Source of the DNA: Microvelia longipes
Taxonomy: Eukaryota > Arthropoda > Insecta > Hemiptera > Veliidae
DNA length: 64,000 nt
Reading direction: 5' to 3'
NCBI GenBank assembly: GCA_018340805.1
Contig: JACMZG010001914.1
Coordinates: forward strand, 1,225,863 to 1,289,862
Shown: positions 59,940-64,000 of the stretch, one piece after another
Layout of the letters: each line of letters starts with the position of its first letter
Position numbering within the stretch: the first letter of the stretch is position 1
Notes under the pieces: generated by a model
The model's input: the letters and a program-made list of their open reading frames with translations, nothing else
Told to the model about the DNA's origin: nothing
The model's database searches: none
Position numbers and translations under genes: made by a program

Positions 59940-62900
59940 CTGAAAAAATAAAATCAAACATTTTATATTTAGTTCTATTAAATTTCCAAGAAATTTTTGG
60001 TTTTTGACCAAAATTAAAACTGAAGGGATGTCTTATCTATGAAGGGAGTAGAGTGAGGGCAACCACTTGTTGGACAGTGGGAAAGCAGGCAAAGTTCTCA
60101 GATCCTTATTACCAATTCCCTTGCGATGTTTAACACTATATGTCACAGCCATATTTGTTAGCCAAAGCAAGCACCTCGTACCTCTTAATTAATACCTTGT
60201 AAAATTAATTATTGTATCTCACAGTGTTCAAAAGATTCTTCAATTCTTTCAAAAGAGCCTTGACTTGACTTTGTCTCCCAGTGCTTTCTCCAGTAACTAA
60301 TATAAATTTAACAACAAGATTTCCTAGCTCTGGGATCCCTCTCTGACTTCACATGTTTCACTTCCACTTGCTTCCTAATTGTGTAGTAATCACTGCCGAT
60401 CCTAATTTGTTAAATAATTGCTAGGGTTTACGCATATAGCCCCTGCAGCTCACTTTCATATACTAAACCAATATTACTTTGAAGTATTGCTTGTTTAGAT
60501 ACCACAAGCATAGTATAATAAGAATAAGACCTGCCTTGACAATATTTGAGAACTGATCCCTCGACATTGTATGTCTACAAAGCTAAGACTATTAAATTAA
60601 TTCATATACTATTAAAGTGATTTATGTGTGTATTTATCAAAAGTAAACTCCCCTTCCAAAAGAAATAAAAGCCTCTGACTCATATGAAAAATTCAAGCCA
60701 GCAGTAACCACATTTTTAAAAGAAAATGGATTTTACTCTGTTAATGAAATTATAAAAAAAAAAAGTTTAAATGATTATCTTTTAAATGCCATTTTATTGC
60801 TATAAACATTTATTTATAAGTATTAAGTTATTGTTGTGTTTTAGTTTTGTATTTGTATGATGTATAGTATCTAATTATGTTAGCTTTTGTCAATAAATTA
60901 TATTCTACTCTATTCTAACCATCTTCAACAAGTACCTGGCATGGTACTAGCTACCACAAGTACCTGGCATAGGAACCACCACTATGTTCCTTCCTACTGG
61001 AACCTTCTGTTAAAGCAGGTGCTTACACTTATTATTTCTTTTCATCAAAATCATAGATGGCTGAGTTGGGATTGAACCTATGATAACTTAAGATTTTAAG
61101 TTTATGTTATAATTTGAGTTTGGGGCTGCCGCCTCGTGTGATCCCCACGGGGTATTAACACGTTTTCTATTACTCTATAAAACATAATAGTAGGATGACC
61201 CAGGAGTAGGATAGGACACTGTAACAATACCAATAAGATAACATGGCACAATCAGAGTAGGCAACTTATTGAACAATCACTTACTTATCAAATGGTTTCT
61301 GTCCATACATGTGTGCAAAACTATTGACAGAGAAAGCAATGTTGAGAGTAGTGGAGAACCTGGTATTGAAACCAAGGAAGAAGGAGTTCCATAAGGTTTC
61401 GCCCCAGAAATACCACGGTACCAGTACAGGTAAGCCAATACATAATACTGCGAATAGTGGAATGTAAAATCTATAACACAATAAACCAACAATAAAAACA
61501 TAAACTATCTCCTGTTGACACTCCCAGCAATTGATACAAAACTCTGACTTATTTCTTAAATTAAAAAAATTACTTTGAAATTTCATAAAATACATTAGCA
61601 ATATGCCAAGTAGTCACTTAAGTTATGAATTAATACAATAATTATATGGCTGTATGGTCCAAGTCGACCAATGCCAAAAAAACAAAAAAACAAAATACAA
61701 TAAGTGGCACTGAAGAAAGACGAGCTAGCTGAAGAAGCAGCTTTGATTACCCACTACCCCTGCATTTCTGTCATACGGATAACCTCACAATCATAATTTT
61801 CTGATGTAAACTCCCTTACATCAAAATGTATTACATTAGAATATGTAATAACACATTATTAAGGTGGTGTCAGGTTGAGATCAAGGTAATGATAATACCT
61901 GACAATAATAGTTTTAGTGAGTACTTAGTAAGTTTTACCTGAATATTTGCTCAGCTAATACATTTCTATCATCTCCCCAAATATTTATCTATCTAACTCA
62001 CAAATTAATAATTTCACAGTTTTTATTGCAAATTGATTAAAGTAAAAAATATTAATAATAAATAATTTTAAAAGACATAAAGAAAATAATTAACTATAGC
62101 AAGTTATGATTAGAACAAAAGAGGGGGAAATAAATACTAAGTCCTCATGCAAGGTTTGGCTGGGGGTTCAACTCCGTGTTCAGCTACCCCCCTAGGGGTT
62201 CAACGCCTAGGCAATTGTCGGTTAAAAATCCGCCTCGGCAATAGGTTAAAAAATACCTATATAATAAATATCTATAAAAAATACCAACTCCCCTTGGAGG
62301 TTGAAATCCCAAAGGGAGTGAACACAGGGTTGAACTTTCTGCAAAACATGCAGAAGTTGAACCCCGCATGTGAACAAAGTAATAATTGACTAATAAACTT
62401 GTGAATTCTTAGAGGCACTAGCACTTGCTAATGATTTTCTCACTCTAGTATTTTACCTTTACTCAGTTAAAACATTTGCTCTGATTTAAGTTTAGACTCA
62501 TTTTGTTAGAGCAATTGAAATAATCCAGAGATGAAGTACTAATAGTTGGACCTCATACAATATTGCTAGAACTGTTTAGCTGAACAATGTTGCAAGCTCT
62601 CGTTACTCTAAGACATATTCTTTGTTATTAGGAACTTACAATTTCTGATAATACACAACTGGATCAGCTAAGAGATCAGACATGTCGACTGCTTTTCTTT
62701 TCTCTTCTACTTGGGGATGTGATGTCAGAACAAGCCAACCTACATGCGAGTACCAGAACCCTCGCCTGGCATCGTGGGGATCTGCGTCTGTTTCACTGTA
62801 CTTGTGGTGTACACGGTGGTCCAGAGCCCACGCGTATATGTGTCTCTGCAAGTACATCAAGCAATCAGTATCAGAACGAATTACGTCAATGAATCATAGG

Positions 62901-63736
62901 GACAAGGATCAATGTTTTTAATAATGTTAACGAGGTGATACCAAAGTTTTGCTTCAATATCACTTCCAACTAGTAACTTTGTTAAATTTCCTACACGACT
63001 TAGCCCCTATTAGTCATGGACACAATGTTTACCAATATCAAACAAATAGTGAAGACGACTCTGACAAATGAGTCCAGATTGTCCATAACATGCATAGGAT
63101 ACTCACTTTTTTTCTAGGTTTAAAAAATCCAACCACACTGGAAGTATACTGCAGGTTTGAATATTCCAACTAACAAATTAGGTGACATTATGATAAATAT
63201 TGTGACCCTAGTCTGGTAAATAAAATAAAATATTCCAGTTATATAAAAGGAGAAATGATGCACCACACCACAGGGTCTGGGAAACATAATCTACAAAAAA
63301 ATTTGTAGTACTCGCAACTTGTAGTAGCGACTACAAGTTGCTTGTAGGTACCTTGATGATCCAACATCAATTCAGGATATTCCTGGTGTATAAAAATAAA
63401 ATTTTACAATTTCTATCGTCGTGTTCTTTTTCTCTGAAGGATGTAAAAACTGTGAGGGCAAAACTCGGCACAAATGTTGCTTTCATACATGACTACATGC
63501 CTGCCAAATTGATCCAAACATTTTTCCGCTTTTATGAATTTAGGAAATGTTCCCTATTATTAATGACGGTTAATGACGTAAAACAATTATTTTCCAAATG
63601 GTACAACTAGAGCTAAAAATCTTTACTGCACCAGGTTTCAATCATTGAGTATAATCACACTGAGAGTCATGATGATGACACATACACATACAACAGACAA
63701 CTTATAAACTACTCAGGAGGTCTTAAAACACCTACG

Positions 63737-63815
<79 letters not shown>

Positions 63816-64000
63816 TATATATACACCTAAATAATTCCTTTAATATATTCGACGTCTATGGATAGGCAAAGAATACAAGAATGAGTACATTTACGATAAA
63901 GGATTAGGACAATAAGTACTAACCTGACCAGATATAGTGAATAGGAATGCAAGTATAATCCTCAGCGGCAACTTAGCTTTGTAGGCTTTATGCGACCACA
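59687..64000 (-). CDS. Acyl-CoA delta-9-type desaturase (3' part, four exons; 5' end outside window)
   Basis: A membrane di-iron enzyme of the ER that uses cytochrome b5 electrons and oxygen to put a cis double bond into a saturated fatty acyl-CoA. Insect members serve lipid homeostasis, cuticular hydrocarbons and sometimes pheromones. Joined exons (64000..63924, 62845..62640, 61470..61285, 59939..59687) keep phase throughout and give about 240 residues from the end of the first His box to the stop. The second (H-R-V-H-H) and third (H-N-Y-H-H) metal-binding boxes are intact. All splice sites are canonical. Paralogue identity (Desat1 or another) and regiospecificity cannot be fixed from motifs. 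It faces the Eph gene tail to tail. Confidence 0.95.
59940..61284 (-). other. Desaturase intron
   Basis: No other gene; a short imperfect direct repeat of AAGTACCTGGCAT lies near 60930..60970. Confidence 0.85.
61285..61470 (-). CDS. Desaturase exon (membrane segments, before third His box)
   Basis: Acceptor TTATAG, donor GATAA|GTAAGT on the - strand. It has the hydrophobic hairpin F-Y-I-P-L-F-A-V-L and on to V-P-W-Y-F-W-G-E-T, then N-S-F-A-H-M-Y-G-Q-K-P-F-D-K with the conserved N-S-x-A-H metal-site His. Confidence 0.97.
61471..62639 (-). other. Desaturase intron with palindromic element
   Basis: Contains the GC-richer palindromic repeat at 62147..62376; the rest is AT-rich and empty. Confidence 0.8.
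62147..62376. repeat. Imperfect palindromic element (foldback/MITE-like)
   Basis: The two halves are imperfect reverse complements sharing GGGGTTCAAC, GTGTTCA and CCCTT/GGGA blocks, with a small AT-rich centre near 62250..62285. Several small hairpins lie inside. The target duplication is not clear. Confidence 0.5.
62640..62845 (-). CDS. Desaturase exon (second His box)
   Basis: Acceptor TTGCAG, donor AAATT|GTAAGT on the - strand. It reads R-H-I-Y-A-W-A-L-D-H-R-V-H-H-K-Y-S-E-T-D-A-D-P-H-D, the second His box and the conserved Asp-rich stretch, then R-R-G-F-W-Y-S-H-V-G-W, a near-invariant desaturase signature. Phase 2 out. Confidence 0.97.
63314..63341. repeat. Perfect 12-bp-arm hairpin
   Basis: GCAACTTGTAGT and ACTACAAGTTGC around the 4-base loop AGCG. 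Extra TTGTAG copies flank it on both sides. Confidence 0.8.
63737..63823. repeat. (TA)n microsatellite
   Basis: About 85 bases of TA with two AATA slips. Confidence 0.95.
63924..64000 (-). CDS. Desaturase exon, partial (end of first His box)
   Basis: Donor CAG|GTTAGT on the - strand; the exon runs off the right edge. It reads L-W-S-H-K-A-Y-K-A-K-L-P-L-R-I-I-L-A-F, where W-S-H is the end of the H-R-L-W-S-H first His box, and ends I-S-G-Q in phase 0. The upstream exons are outside the window. Confidence 0.95.

Larger units (their letters stand above)
62846..63923 (-). other. Desaturase intron
   Basis: Holds a perfect 12-bp-arm hairpin at 63314..63341 and a TA array at 63737..63823. Confidence 0.85.

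Overview
The window looks like AT-rich insect nuclear DNA (order not determined). It has long introns with GT-AG splice sites, microsatellite-rich introns, an env-bearing errantivirus-type LTR retroelement, and two recognisable host genes. The genes are an Eph receptor tyrosine kinase on the + strand (16 coding exons seen, 15527..49345) and an acyl-CoA delta-9-type desaturase on the - strand (3' exons, 59687..64000). They converge on a roughly 10 kb spacer that holds only repeats.

Layout. 1..4211 is a second, slightly different copy of 27059..about 31230, including the Eph cysteine-rich exon. It stops at a CA microsatellite and is followed by exactly 1000 Ns, so it is most likely a haplotig or scaffolding error. 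5212..12376 is a 5'-truncated gag-pol-env retroelement broken by many indels, with a 3' polypurine tract and a 3' LTR of about 208 bp. 12377..15526 is AT-rich DNA with microsatellites. 15527..49345 is the Eph gene: ligand-binding domain, Cys-rich/EGF-like region, two fibronectin III domains, membrane segment, juxtamembrane region, kinase and SAM domain, about 960 residues in all. The exons carrying the signal peptide and the start of the ligand-binding domain were not found. 49346..59686 is non-coding and holds a clean 513-bp hAT-type MITE with an 8-bp target duplication. 59687..64000 holds four desaturase exons; the gene continues past the right edge.

The Eph introns carry several structured repeats: a 79-bp-arm inverted repeat with Penelope or hammerhead-like motifs, a 5S-rRNA-derived SINE-like piece, a 272-bp-arm near-perfect inverted repeat beside a tandem repeat of about 147 bp, and a 33-bp minisatellite.

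Points needing a second look in the Eph gene are: three compensable indels in the first visible exon, an in-frame TAG just before the membrane segment, and a phase-compatible candidate last exon that would replace the SAM domain. The two genes have no evident functional link: Eph is a contact-dependent guidance receptor at the cell surface, and the desaturase makes unsaturated fatty acyl-CoAs in the ER. I recognise no wholly new gene system. The best leads are the long hairpin locus and the alternative receptor ends.
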